From Rhizophagus irregularis (lineage: Eukaryota > Glomeromycota > Glomeromycetes > Glomerales > Glomeraceae): DNA of 64,000 nt. Each line of letters opens with the position of its first letter. Position 1 is the stretch's first letter. The notes beneath the pieces were generated by a model. That model did not search any database, was not told where the DNA came from, and was given only the letters and a program-made list of their open reading frames with translations. Positions 20,163 to 31,611 of this stretch are shown here, in pieces. A program made the position numbers and the translations under genes. The stretch lies in NCBI RefSeq assembly GCF_026210795.1, contig NC_089432.1:3658001-3722000 (forward strand). Reading direction: 5' to 3'.

Positions 20163-20632
20163 TTTTAGCTGTTCATATATTAAATCCGCTTACAGTTAAG
20201 CAAAATGATAATTTGGATATCTCATTGTCATCTATGTCTTTTCGACAACTAACGGTCAAGACTGCTTTTTGTAATGGCTAGCCATCCTTCTGATATAATT
20301 AGAATGGATTTGATGACATTGCAAGCAACGGATAATAGTTATTCATTTGATTGCGTAGCTCCAAAGGAATATAATATTGCTTCGGTAATGTATTTTTATA
20401 GGATCTTATGCAGATAACCTTTTACTTTGTCCTTTTTCAACGTTAAAGGTTTTTTTAAGTAAAACAGAGCATTTGGATGTTCGAAAATGCAGGCATTGAT
20501 TTATCAACAGTTTTAGCATTAGGAAATTGGACAAGTAACATCACTTTTCAAAGGTTTTACCAAAGGGGTGTACACGTTATGTTAGAAAAGAATAATGTTT
20601 CTAGGCAAATTTTAAAGGAAGCCCTTTTTTGA
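20163..20632 (+). pseudogene. second tyrosine-recombinase fragment (C-terminal)
   Basis: The plus strand gives, across two frameshifts, FRQLTVKTAF, then VMASHPSDIIRMDLMTLQ, DCVAPKEYNI, and finally AGIDLSTVLALGNWTSNITF followed by QRFYQRG (20495-20600). The GNW-x-S-x-x-TFQRFY ending resembles the C-terminal motif of phage-type and Crypton/DIRS-type tyrosine recombinases, where the final Tyr is the nucleophile. The Arg of SDIIRMD could be the first catalytic Arg region. It differs in sequence from the recombinase at 15382-17055, so it is a separate family. Stops and frame breaks indicate decay. Confidence 0.55.
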
Positions 20633-20930
20633 TTCCCTTTATTACTTTAGAATTTTTTATGCATTTTATTTTCTTTACAAACATTTATTAATATATAGAA
20701 TTTTAGACTAGAAACTTTTAGAACAATATTTTAATTATTAATTTTATTAATTTTAATTTTACTCTGGGTAAAGTGGATACTTAAGATCTAAATAAAGGAT
20801 GTCTATGCATGCATTGAGTTTTGTTATCAAGGTCCTTCTGTGGTACATCAACATCTATCACAAGATAAAAGATGGGTGATCCGCTAAAGTAAACCCCTGA
20901 TCTCCTATTCAGATCATATATCCGTTTGTT

Positions 20931-21446
20931 ATTTATTTATTTATTTTATTTTATTTTATTCCACCAAGAGTAGTTAATCCTAACTAGTACAAATAATAGT
21001 TATCATATATCGAAATACATTAAACTAAAAACCGTGTCTAGAGTAGGAAAATTCATCCAGCACTGGAAACTAAATTCCCATACCACCAGACCTCACCCTT
21101 TGATAAAGAGAAAGGCTCGACCCAGGTGAAACTTCGCCGCCTAGACAAACCCAAACGAACTGGGTAAAAATAAAGAAGAAACTGGGGCAAGCCCCCTCTA
21201 AAGCCAAGGGCTTATAGAGTAGAATAAAAAGTAGCCCTTTGTTGAAATATGCTACCGACCGGTACATACTAATTCACCATGATGCAGTCCAGCCTACACT
21301 AATCCCTGTACCTTCACACTATTGGTAGTAGTGTCCGCAGTAAAATTCTTTTAATTTCCGTGATTGTGGAAATCGAACCTGTGACCTCACCATACTCAGG
21401 CTTCATGAGGGGACTCACAGACTAACCAATGAGCCAAGGGTGATCA
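20931..21446 (-). mobile_element. tRNA-derived SINE whose 3' part resembles the ORF1 element
   Basis: On the minus strand the head (from about 21446) carries a Pol III A box, TGGCTCATTGGTTAG (21422-21436), and a B box, GGTTCGATTTCC (about 21368-21379), spaced as in a tRNA. The body contains GGGGCTTGCCCC and TTTTACCCAGTTCG in the same order as GGGGACTTGTCC and TTTTACCCAGTG in the 3' UTR of the ORF1-only elements. It ends in TTTA/TTTTA repeats (20931-20960 on the plus strand). The shared tail is the usual signature of a SINE that borrows the enzymes of a partner LINE. The target duplication could not be read. Confidence 0.65.
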
Positions 21447-21449
21447 ACC

Positions 21450-21994
21450 CATTTTATTAATTTTATTTATTATATTTGTTATATTTTATTTATTTATTAT
21501 ATTTTATTTATTTGATATATTTATTTTATTTCATTTATTTATTTTATTTATTTTATCAAATATACTTGATTTTTATTTTATTATAAATAGTGTTAGGATT
21601 TTATCAAGTTGAAGGAGTAGTTTATCAGTTAGCCAATTTTTACAGTTAGTTTTACAGATAGTTAAGAATTGTATTGTAGTATTCATTTTCAGTAGTTGTC
21701 CGAAGCATGAAGACATTCTACTTCTACGCAATTCTAATGCAATGTCATTCTGTACTATAGCCTGATCAATGAATGAAATTTCGTATTACTTATAAACAAA
21801 TGTAGTCACGTGTAATGTAGTCATGTGTAATGTAGTCACTTATTACATAACTCGTGTTATTACATTAATAAAAATGATATCATATGCAAATAAAACTTTA
21901 CTTTTAAAGATAATTTTAATAATTTTAATAAATAAATAAATAAATAAATAATAATTTTAATAAATAAATAAATATGATTATAATAAATAAATAA
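21450..21994. other. AT-rich intergenic stretch with (aaat)n repeats
   Basis: Mostly TTTA/AAAT simple repeats, including aataaataaataaa runs at 21925-21975 that served as the insertion site of the next MITE. There is a short duplication, gtagtcacgtgtaat / gtagtcatgtgtaat, near 21800-21830. No gene seen. Confidence 0.5.
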
Positions 21995-22415
21995 GGGTAT
22001 TGCTAAATATCACCAGTGGTGATCGTCACCACACTACTTAATTCTGGCCGAAATTTATAATTTTGGCCAGAGTTAAAAAACACATTGTAAATTTTTTTTC
22101 AAAAATTTCAATTTAAATAATAAATGTGTAAAACAAACCTGAGTAGATACTAATCACACTAAAATTTTGAAAATTTGACTAAAAAAAATCTTTTTTAAAA
22201 CAAAAAATTGTATTTTGCTTATAAAATCAAACTTTCCTATTTTTCTCAAAAACTATCTAAACAACAGCCTTTATAATCTAAGGCAAACTTGTTCTACCCA
22301 TAAATTTACATATAGTAATGATATTTATAATAATATCTCAGTCAAAAATTTTTGAAAATTCAAAAAATATTTTACATGTAGTGACAATCACCACTAGTGA
22401 TATTTAGCAATACCC
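21995..22415. mobile_element. Mutator-like MITE, 421 bp
   Basis: A ~39-bp TIR: GGGTATTGCTAAATATCACC at the left end and its inverse ending aataccc at 22415, with four mismatches over the arm. aataaataa lies immediately outside both ends (21986-21994, 22416-22424); the 9-bp length fits Mutator, though the target is simple repeat. Non-coding. Confidence 0.65.
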
Positions 22416-22473
22416 AATAAATAAATATGATTTTAATTATGATTTTAAGAAATAAATAAAGGATAAATCTAAT

Positions 22474-22785
22474 TGTAACTGCCTGTTACGCGTCTTATTT
22501 GTAACAACCCCAATTTTATCCAATTAAAATTTAAGATCAGGTGTAATTGTAAACAAAAACAAAAGATCGGTCGTGTAACTAAGACAAAAGAATTTTTTAA
22601 AAAATTTTAAGAAATTGCTTATAACTTAAAATTTTGTCTATGAAACTGTCTTAAGTACATTAAGTAAAAGTTTTCCAAATTAAATTTTGCATATAATAAT
22701 TTTATTTGTGAAACACATATTAAATTTATTATTAAAAAAAAATAAAAAAGGATGTTACAAATAAGATATGTAACAGGCTGTTACA
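22474..22785. mobile_element. TIR MITE, 312 bp
   Basis: TGTAACTGCCTGTTACG at the left and the inverse CTGTTACA at the right extend to a ~35-bp TIR ending TTATTTGTAACA. The trinucleotide aat flanks both ends and may be a 3-bp target duplication. No coding content. Confidence 0.6.
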
Positions 22786-22910
22786 AATACATTTTTCATA
22801 AATAAATATACAATGATTTCAGTAAAATAATAAATATACAATAAATACATTCGCTTTATTAAAAATATTGTAAAAAATTATTTGTTTGAATTGTTTTAAA
22901 TTGTCATTTA

Positions 22911-25900
22911 CAATGAAAAATAAAAAGAATCTTAGCCAAACTGCTGCCACAATTAGACAACGTAAAAGAAGAACTGCAGAATCACTTGATGAACGTGAAA
23001 CTCGTCTTACTAATGATTATGAAAATAAGCAAATAAAAAGGTCTTTAGAAACCTCAAATCAACGTGAAGCTCGTTTGAATAGAAACTGAGCGCAGAAGCA
23101 ACATGAAAGACAATGAAGAGTTTTGGAAAATGCTGATGAACGGCTTAATCGTCAGAATGATGAATAGCATACCGATATTATTCAACCTCTTTCTGAATCT
23201 GACCGTGAGCTTCTGCAAAAATTTCGTGATAAAATGAACAAGCTGGAACATAAAATTTGTCCCATGTGCAATGAACTTTTTCCTTCAATTAATCTCATTT
23301 TGGGAATGTGTCGTTACTGCTACAGTGATAAAAATAAGATAAAAAAATTCTCACACGCAAATAATATGGATCCTGGTGATGTACCTGAAGAGTTAAAGGA
23401 TCTTACCGAAATAGAAGAAATGCTGATCGCACAAACTTTTCCAATCATATCAGTTTATTATCTTTGCACTTTCCACAGGATATAGGAGAGTTTGTATCTC
23501 GCCTTCCATAATACCCTTCAACGTTAGATACACTTATTGTCTATCACAGTTCTGCTGAAAGTTCAGGGATTTTACAGTTCGTCGTGACAAAGTTAGAAAA
23601 GCACTTTGTTGGCTGATCAATACTATGCCGATATTATTATTGATGACAATGTATTGCGTACGTTGCCTGACGAAGGATCTATTGATGATTTACTTCCACA
23701 AGTTCGTGATGCTGAGAACAGGATCCATCATGTTAATTACGAACTTCGCGATGCTAATCGTTTAAATAGTGAAACTGACAATACGATTATACGCAACTTT
23801 ATTCCAGCTCCTTTCCCTTTATGTAGTGAAAATCATGTCATTGATGATGCCCTTGCTCATATGCAATCTGAACCTGGTCCTGTTATGTGGCCAAACATAA
23901 ATGATACTGCTATTAACAAATTTAATACGCCTGGGTATATTGCTCGTGTCTATATCTAACAGGTAGTGCAGACCTTCAAGCAGAACATATCAGGGACATT
24001 AAACCAGCCGAATACTTCCAGCATTTACTCAAATATAAGGATGGAAGGTTTGCTCATCATCCCTGATGGCGATACTTTGCTTTAAATTCTCAGATGCGTT
24101 AGCATGCCTTACAGGAAGGGAAAATTTATGTCAAGCAAAGTCTAAATGGTAGTCAACTGACGATTGGGGATATTCAGGAAATGATGAAAGATGATAATCA
24201 TATGGTAGATCGTGTCATGCGTTTTGGTGAGGGTTTGCGCGGCACTAGACAATTTTGGCAAAAACGCAGCTCTGAATTATATGACATGATCAAGCAGTTG
24301 GGGGCAAAAGGGATAATATTTTTTACTTTTAGCGCAGCCGACGGATCGGTGTAAGCATTGATGTCAAGATTTGATTAATAACCCGCATATCGCTGCCTGG
24401 TTTTTTGACAAACGTTTTGAGACATTTTTGAAAACCATTTTGATTCCTAAGTGGAGATTGGAAGACTATTGGTATAGGTATGAGTGGCAACACCGAGGTA
24501 GTGTGCATGTCCATGGAATAGGAATAATGCGAGACACGCCTTTGTTTGATTGGGATAATATGAAAGATAATGAAGATGAGATGTCCAGGATTTTGTCGCA
24601 TTTTGACTCATTGGTTACTACGATTAATCCATGTCCTGATGCTCCTGTACAGCTGTACCTGTTCACCATCCTTGCCAAAAAGCTAATGATGAATTATGTG
24701 ATGACTTACAGGATTATATTGAACTAGTTAATAAATTACAGAAACATACAAGATGTAGTCCTTCATACTGTCTTAGGACTAAAAATGGTCAGCAGTATTG
24801 TAGATTTGGTTTCCCTAAAGATAATGTTGAATATAGTTTTATACATAAAAATGATCGTGGACAACCAGAGCTGATTACGTTAAGAAATAATCCTTATGTT
24901 AACTCCTATAATCACGTTCAGCTTCAAGGTTGGCGTGCGAACGTTGACCTTAAACCAGTTCTTAATATCCATGCTGCCCTTCAGTACGTCGCTAAATATG
25001 CTACAAAATCAGAACTGCATTCTTCATTTTCAGAAATTCTAAATAAGATTCTTTTCGAAAGTGATTCATCTGGTTCTTCTCTTCCTTCATTTCAACGTTT
25101 ATTGCTTCATACAGTTTTGAAACATAATTATTCCGCCTAAGAAACCTGTTATTTACTCCTTGGATTACCTCTATACCATTCCAGTCATCCGTTCGTTATT
25201 TTAAATCTTAATAATGAATCTCATCAGTGGCTTTGTGGAACTGGAATCGAAAATGTAATGCCAAATAGCGATATTGGAAGAACGGAATGATCACCTTTGC
25301 AAAAGTACTGGGATAGACCTGTTGAATTAAAAAATCTCTCAATGTTTCAGCTCTATTTGGGATACAAGTTTTATAATGGTAAATGGAAAATATATGAACG
25401 TGAGAACGTGGTACGTATTTGGCCAAGACCATCACCTCAACGCAATGGTCTACAATGGAATGAGTTTTGCCGTATAAAGGTTATATATACTCCATGTTCC
25501 CCATCGAAGCTTGGAGTAGTTGACTGAAAATAATTCTATCTCGTGGTCTGACCTTTTTAATCACAATATTGCCAATTCAGAAAATGAATTTAAAGATATA
25601 CTTGGTCCATCTGTTGATAAATTAGAAGATAAGTGTGATGACAATGAAGGCCAGCAAGAAGCGGATGAATCTAGAGATGATACACGTCTGGATTGGATGG
25701 TATTAGCAGAAATGGGTCCAAATGCAATTATTGACGGTTCTTCTGATTTAGGATTACGTGATGTTGATCGAAATAATGATTGGTTTGGCAGTGTCAGACA
25801 TCGCTATTCCAACATAGATTCTATAGACTTAAACACTTTTGTGCAGCAGTCTAGGATTGAAGACGATGTTAGTACAGTGAATTCTATTATAGTAGATTAT

Positions 25901-27256
25901 CAAACATTGAATGAGAAAAAATGATTATTTTTAGAAGAATTGAAACACACTATAATGCTATTATTACAAACCATAATCAAGTTGAGCCACTCAGACTACT
26001 TATAATTATAGGTACAGCGGGAACTGGTAAATCTTATCTAATTAACGCAATTTGAGCATGTCTTCAAGAGATAGCTATGAATAATAGAGCTGAAACTTCG
26101 CCTGTGATTGTTCTTGCTCCTACTGGCGTTGCTGCATTTAATATTCATGGTACAACGATCCATTCAACTTTTTCAATTCTGATAAACAGTTCTGACCTTA
26201 GTATAGAGGGTGAACGACTGAAAACCCTACAAAAAAAATTGAATGGAGTGAATTATGTGATTATAGATGAAAAAAGTATGTTGGGCCGCCATATGCTTTT
26301 TGTGGTAGACTCACATTTACGTGCGGCCTTTCCTGAACATCGAAATCAACCATTTGGTGGTCGATCGGTCATTTTAGTAGGTGATTTCGGTCAACTTCCT
26401 CCAGTAATTGATGAGCCAATGTATTCTAAGAAACCTAGACATGACTCACTGTCAAATGATGGTATGAATGTATACAACCAATTTTGAGAGATATATCAGC
26501 TTGACGCAGTTTGCTGTCAATCAGGAAATTTGCCTGAGCAGCATCTTTTTAGAGATATTTTGATGCAATTACATGATGGCAAATCAACAATAGATGATTG
26601 GAGGATACTTGCAATATGTTTTGATAATTCATCCACTACAGAAAACAATCAATTTATGGATGCAATACATATAACTCCTCGAAAGGGTGACGTTCATGAG
26701 ATTAACTTTGCTAAATTCAAATTGTTAAATGCTGAGTTCGTGCTGTCCATACTGGTGGAAATGATGCTTTTAAGGCAGATTCTAACACTGCAAAAGGCCT
26801 TAAAGCACAATTATTGTTGTCCAAGAATGCACGAGTTATGCTTAGAGCAAATTTGTCTGTGAAAACAGGGCTGGTAAATGGCTCAGTAGGAATGATTGAT
26901 GATATACTCTTCCAAGAAAACCAAGGTCCACCTTCTCTTCCAATTGCTGTCCTTGTAGAATTTGATAATTATAATGGTCTCACAATTATATCTACCAAGG
27001 GTAACAAAGTTGTCCCCATTACACTAATTCGACGTTCCTGGGAAATCAAAATGGTAGCTTGTTCACGTTTGCAAATTCCTCTCACACTTGCGTGGGCAAT
27101 ACTATACATAAAAGCCAAGGACTGATGCTACCAAAAGCTTTTATAGATATTGGAAAGAAGGAATATTCTGCTGGTCTCACATTTGTTGCAATATCATGGG
27201 TTAGTGCTCTGAAAAACATTCTTTTTAAGCCATTTTCATTTGAAAGGATTCACTGA
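22911..27256 (+). pseudogene. Helitron Rep/helicase protein, broken by stops
   Basis: Plus strand, one protein spread over three frames. N-terminus: basic ERETRL-type repeats, then a Cys/His block (CPMCNELF, CRYCY, 23260-23330). Helitron-like N domain: GTRQFWQKRSSELYDMIKQL (24240-24300). HUH endonuclease: WQHRGSVHVHG (24487-24520), and YVAKYATKSE (24985-25014) with the catalytic Tyr pair. Pif1-type helicase: Walker A GTAGTGKSYLI (26011-26043), APTGVAAFNIHGTTIHS, Walker B YVIIDEKSML, VGDFGQLPPV, and the C-terminal IHKSQGL and FVAISWV motifs. Together they define a rolling-circle Helitron. Stops at 23087, 23114, 23165, 25288, 25922, 26053 and 26485, plus several frameshifts, inactivate it. Confidence 0.85.
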
Positions 27257-27540
27257 ATCGGAAGTTGTGATAGAGTAAAAAAAAGAAAGAAAAAAAAAAA
27301 ACGACTACTGTGATATTGTAATTAACATTAGACAAATTTTTTGCGTTAATTATATAATTGTATTGAATTGTCTGTGGAAAAATTTTTTTATCAAAATAAA
27401 TTGTAACATAAATCAGAAATTTGTAACATATCACAATGTATGTTTTTAACTATATATATTTTTTAGTAATACATTTTTTTTTGTTACATTTTTATGTACA
27501 ATTATTGACGATCATGTGATTATAATGCTTCAGATGCTCC

Positions 27541-27558
27541 AACGGTTCCCGTTTCTAG
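27541..27558 (+). other. candidate Helitron 3' terminus (hairpin + CTAG)
   Basis: A 5-bp-stem hairpin, AACGG-TTC-CCGTT, is followed by T and CTAG, then T. Helitrons end in CTRR after a short hairpin and insert between A and T. The stem lies closer to CTAG than the usual ~10 bases, so this is a candidate. The 5' TC end was not located. Confidence 0.4.
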
Positions 27559-27559
27559 T

Positions 27560-28016
27560 ATAATTCAAGATAATTAATTTCGCAACCAAGAGATTATCTA
27601 TATTTTTCATCATATCATCTTACATTATTTTAATAAAAACCTATTTTCTTTAAACGAACATCTAATGTTATTTCACGTAATTATTTGTGATCAACTTAAG
27701 ATTTTTCTATTAAGTTAAACTCCAGTTAACCTATTAAAGTGTTAAAGATTTTCAGTCAGCTTTAATCATTGACAGGATAACACTATTTATAACTATTATA
27801 AATTTGCTTTCAAAACTAAATAAACTAGGGAATGGTAATTATTAAAAGTCTGAAGTGAGTTAATTAAACATGGGTAAATTTAATTAAATACAGATAAATT
27901 TAATTAAATAATGAACCCACCTATTGGTAAATAAAATTATTACAACTAATATTTATTACATTTGATTTAAATTTTTAATATTTATAATTTATAATTTTAA
28001 TTGGAAAATTTTAACG
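27560..28016. other. AT-rich intergenic stretch
   Basis: No gene seen. A short tandem motif, taaatttaattaaata, occurs twice near 27875-27910. Confidence 0.4.
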
Positions 28017-28495
28017 CTCACCCCAGGTGAAAATCACCTGATCACGTGATTTAAATTTTGTGATTTCGTTTAACTTTTTTTTATATGGAAAATCTTAAAA
28101 TTTTAAAAGTAATTTAAAAAATTCTTTACATTTTTACATAATAAAATATATAAATAATTAATTGATAACGTGTAGAATTTTTTTCTCTTTCTAATGAATA
28201 TTTTATTATAATTATTAAGTAAAAAATGATTAACTTTCATTAGAAGTAACTGTGTAAAAAAAAAACACTTATATTTTTTCCCCAAACCTCCCAAACCTCC
28301 CACCCACCATAAGACAGATAGTCTTTATATAGTTTTTTCCGAACCCCTTAAAAAATTAAAAAAAATGCATTGCACCATTATACACTTTCGTGTTCGCTCT
28401 AATTAAATAATTTGTGACGCAATTAAATTATAAATTAGTAAACGCACATATATACATTATTTTATTGATATTAAATCAACAAATACCTTGACGAA

Positions 28496-28612
28496 CTTGT
28501 ATATATCCATATACTACATCTTGTATTAATATCCATATACTACGTCTTGTATTAATATCCTTATATCTTGTATTAATATCCATATACTATGTTTTGTATT
28601 AATATTTTCGCA
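28496..28612. repeat. tandem repeat 'cttgtattaatatccatatactacgt'
   Basis: Four imperfect units with a ~29-base period, one shortened. It lies just 3' of the MULE transposase stop codon, within its 3' region. Unit-to-unit junctions carry no spacers. Confidence 0.7.
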
Positions 28613-28613
28613 T

Positions 28614-31325
28614 CTACCTTCTACCAATTGGGCATTTTTTTTGGTAATGTCCAGATTGACCACATAAAAGACATTTTCGCTGTACTCTTGTAGTTTGATT
28701 ATCATTTATTTCTGTAACTTCTCGCATTGGAATTCTTCTTTTTGACAATTCTAATACACTCTTTAATCTTCTTTTAGAAGGAGCTCCCCGAATTTTAGTA
28801 ACATTAGGATCAGTAATCTGATCAATTAAATCTTTTTGTAATGAAATTATGTTAGCATTCTGTGCAGCTCTTTCTATACCATTAATTTCTTCTAAATTAT
28901 CATCATCACCAACTTCTTCTTTCAATAACCGAATTAATTCACAATCACTATTAGTTTCTAAAGCAATATTAACAGCTGTTTTTGCTATTGAAAATGCTAT
29001 ACCAAATCGATTTCTTTGAGAAGTATTTTGCTGATGAATACTTTTATTATCATCTAATCCTTGAAATTGTCGCATGTTTTGAAGTGTAAAATTAATTTGA
29101 TAAGATGATGATGATGAAGAATTATCATTTGATTCTATTGCAGTAAGAATTGGCGAATTTTCAACGTTACCCTCTAAGTTTGTTAAAATACTATCTTTAT
29201 ACCATCTATTTGGTATAATACTAATATGAAACTTCGCTATACCTGAATATAACATAACACGCCAAAAATGTCGACAAATTATACCTTTAGTTACACTTTC
29301 CATACATGTACAAAGATGACTGCCATCATCTAATAATATTACTAAATTTTCACGTTTTGAAAGTCCACCTACACGACGTATTCTCCATGTTTCAATAATA
29401 TTTATAGAATCAATACCATTTAAAAAAGATTGTAATATTATTTGTGGTTCATCAACTACATCTTCTATAAAATAATTATCAACAGTATCAGATTCTAAAA
29501 CCTATATATTATGTATAATAATATAATAAATAAACTTAATTAACAATAATAAAATACTATGTAATTCAACAAATAAATTTAATACTTACATTATCAAATG
29601 ATAAAACTAGTTGACCTTCATAAGTAAGTGATTGAGAAATTTGAAATCTTTGCCAGGATAATACAAGAGGCGTTAAAAAATGATTGAGAATTGCATCAAT
29701 ATTAGAGAAAAATTGTGAAGCTAAATGTGGTAATCCAACCGTTGTTTGTTGTGCCTTAAGGTCAACTAATTTACAATATTGAGATTCATCATCGTGTCTT
29801 TTATTGATTGCTTTTTCAACATCACAAAGAGAACTAGTACTATTTACTGCCTTTTTAATAATACCATTAAATGATTCAACGCTTTGAGTACTTTGGATAC
29901 CCGCATGAATTGAAATGGTGAATACGATTTGGCCCAACTAGAATGATTAGAATATAATACTTTAGTCATATATGAACAGCTTTCTGGAAATGTACTCATC
30001 ATAACTTTCCAATATTGTTCAAATAACTCAACACTTAATGTATTTCTACATAAATAAAATGCCTTACTAAAAGATGGAAATGCTTCACCTAATTTATTTT
30101 TAAGATGTTTGATAATATTTTGCCAAATATGAAAAAGGCAATAAAAGTGTGGTGTTGTTGGAAAAACATGAGATGCAGCATTAATTAAACCAGGTTCTGA
30201 ATCTGTCCAAAATGCTTTTGGAGTTGTTTTATCAGTTGCTTCCATTAAACATTTCAAAATCCAAATATATGTTAACGCCATCTCATCTTCTACCAAAGCA
30301 TTAGCTACATTTTGAAATTTTCCATAATTATCTCTCACCATAAAGACACTCAAATACATATTATATTTGTTAGTCTTACAGGTATTATCATTTAACACCA
30401 CATCATGGAATCTTTGATACAAATCCTGTTGAAATGGTGACATCCAAAAAATACCAGATAAACGTCTTTCATTACCAGAATGCCGAACAAATACCTTCCA
30501 ATTTGAATCTTTAGTCATTTTTTCAAAAAGAACATTAAGTAATAAACCAGAATCAAGGTTTTCATCTTTATTATTTCCATGTAACTTGTAAATTGAATTA
30601 TAGACGTCCTGTTTGTGAAAAACATGTTCTGGGTATTTTTTTTTAAGAATTTCTAATTGTACAATAGGCGCAACTTTGCAATCTGTAAAAAATGCTAATT
30701 CTTGCATCATGTCATCATTAAACTGTCTATATCTAGCATTAAGATGAGCTATTTGGGCTGAGTTTAATTCATGATTATGGGAATCTATTAATGTTGTACA
30801 TCTTATATGTTGTTCAGTTTTTGGTAATTTAAAATTACAATGCCATTCACAATTGGTTTTGTTAGAGTTACGCAAACGATGTACATTTTGATTAATTATT
30901 TTTCGACCTTCATAATTACCATTTAAGGAACAACGAAATGATTTACGATGGATAATAGAATGATCATTTATGTCTTTATCATTTCGATATATTTGATAAC
31001 CAAATCCTCTTTCCAAACAGTAATTATACATAAACTTATCAACAGACATCCAGTCATCAAACATATCTCCAATATGAAGATTATATTGATAAATAGGAAA
31101 GTTTGAATTATTATTAGAATAGTTAAAAGTATTTGTATTATCAATAACTGGGTTTATAGGTTCTACTTCTAGTTCAATAAAAACATTATCGTTAGGAGAT
31201 ATAATAGTATCTTCTATGTCACAGTTTACACCACTTTCAATAAAAAAGTTTGGTGGTGGTGTAAAAACATCTTCAATATCTTTTGGAAAATTTATAAATG
31301 ATTCCCAGTCCAATTCCATTATGGT
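28614..31325 (-). pseudogene. MULE transposase (FAR1 + MULE + SWIM + zinc knuckle), one frameshift
   Basis: Exon 1 runs 31367 (or the ATG near 31319 that starts MELDWESF) to 29578. FAR1-type WRKY-like zinc-binding domain: FRCSLNGNYEGR, CEWHCNFKLP and IDSHNHEL (residues ~150-215). MULE DDE core: DVVLNDNTCKTNKYNMYLSVF, WTDSEPGLINAA and HFYCLFHIWQNIIKHL. At about 29930 one A is missing after SYSPFQF; the next frame continues GIQSTQSVESFNGIIK. A GTAAGT...ATATAG intron (29565-29502) leads to exon 2 with a SWIM finger (CTCMESVTKGIICRHFW), a Ser-rich linker and a C-terminal CCHC knuckle (CLLCGQSGHYQKKCP). Length and domains match a complete MURA-type protein. The single deletion is the only clear lesion. 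Confidence 0.8.
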
Positions 31326-31611
31326 GAAAGAGGCGTAAATATAAAATATCACCGTGTAAATTATCACATTAATATTAATAGGGGTAATAGTAACTTTACA
31401 AGAAAAAAATTTTTACGCATTTGTATCAATACAAATGTAATACAAAATAAGGTGAAAATCACCCCAGGTGAAATAAAAATTTTTAATTATTAAATTCACC
31501 TAGGGTGAAAAAATTTAAAAATCACCCAGGGTTAAATTAAATTTTTAATTATTAAATTCACCTAGGGTGAAATTAATTAATTTTTATTAGTAAAATCACC
31601 TAAGGTGAAAT

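Larger units (their letters stand above)
28018..31611 (-). mobile_element. Mutator-like element (MULE), nearly intact
   Basis: A FAR1/MULE transposase gene is bracketed by palindromic CACC-x-x-GGTG motifs: tcaccccaggtgaaaatcac at 28018 and an array of ttcacctagggtgaa-type units at 31451-31611 (five units). I take these as the terminal and subterminal repeats that transposase would bind. Exact ends and target duplication could not be fixed. Confidence 0.55.

Noticed and set aside
21360-21440. tRNA gene (A and B boxes on the minus strand)
   Set aside because: No proper anticodon arm and no acceptor-stem pairing, and the sequence continues into a repeat body with a TTTA tail, so it is a SINE head.
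28496-28612. CRISPR-like array
   Set aside because: The units are contiguous tandem repeats without unique spacers, and the genome is eukaryotic.
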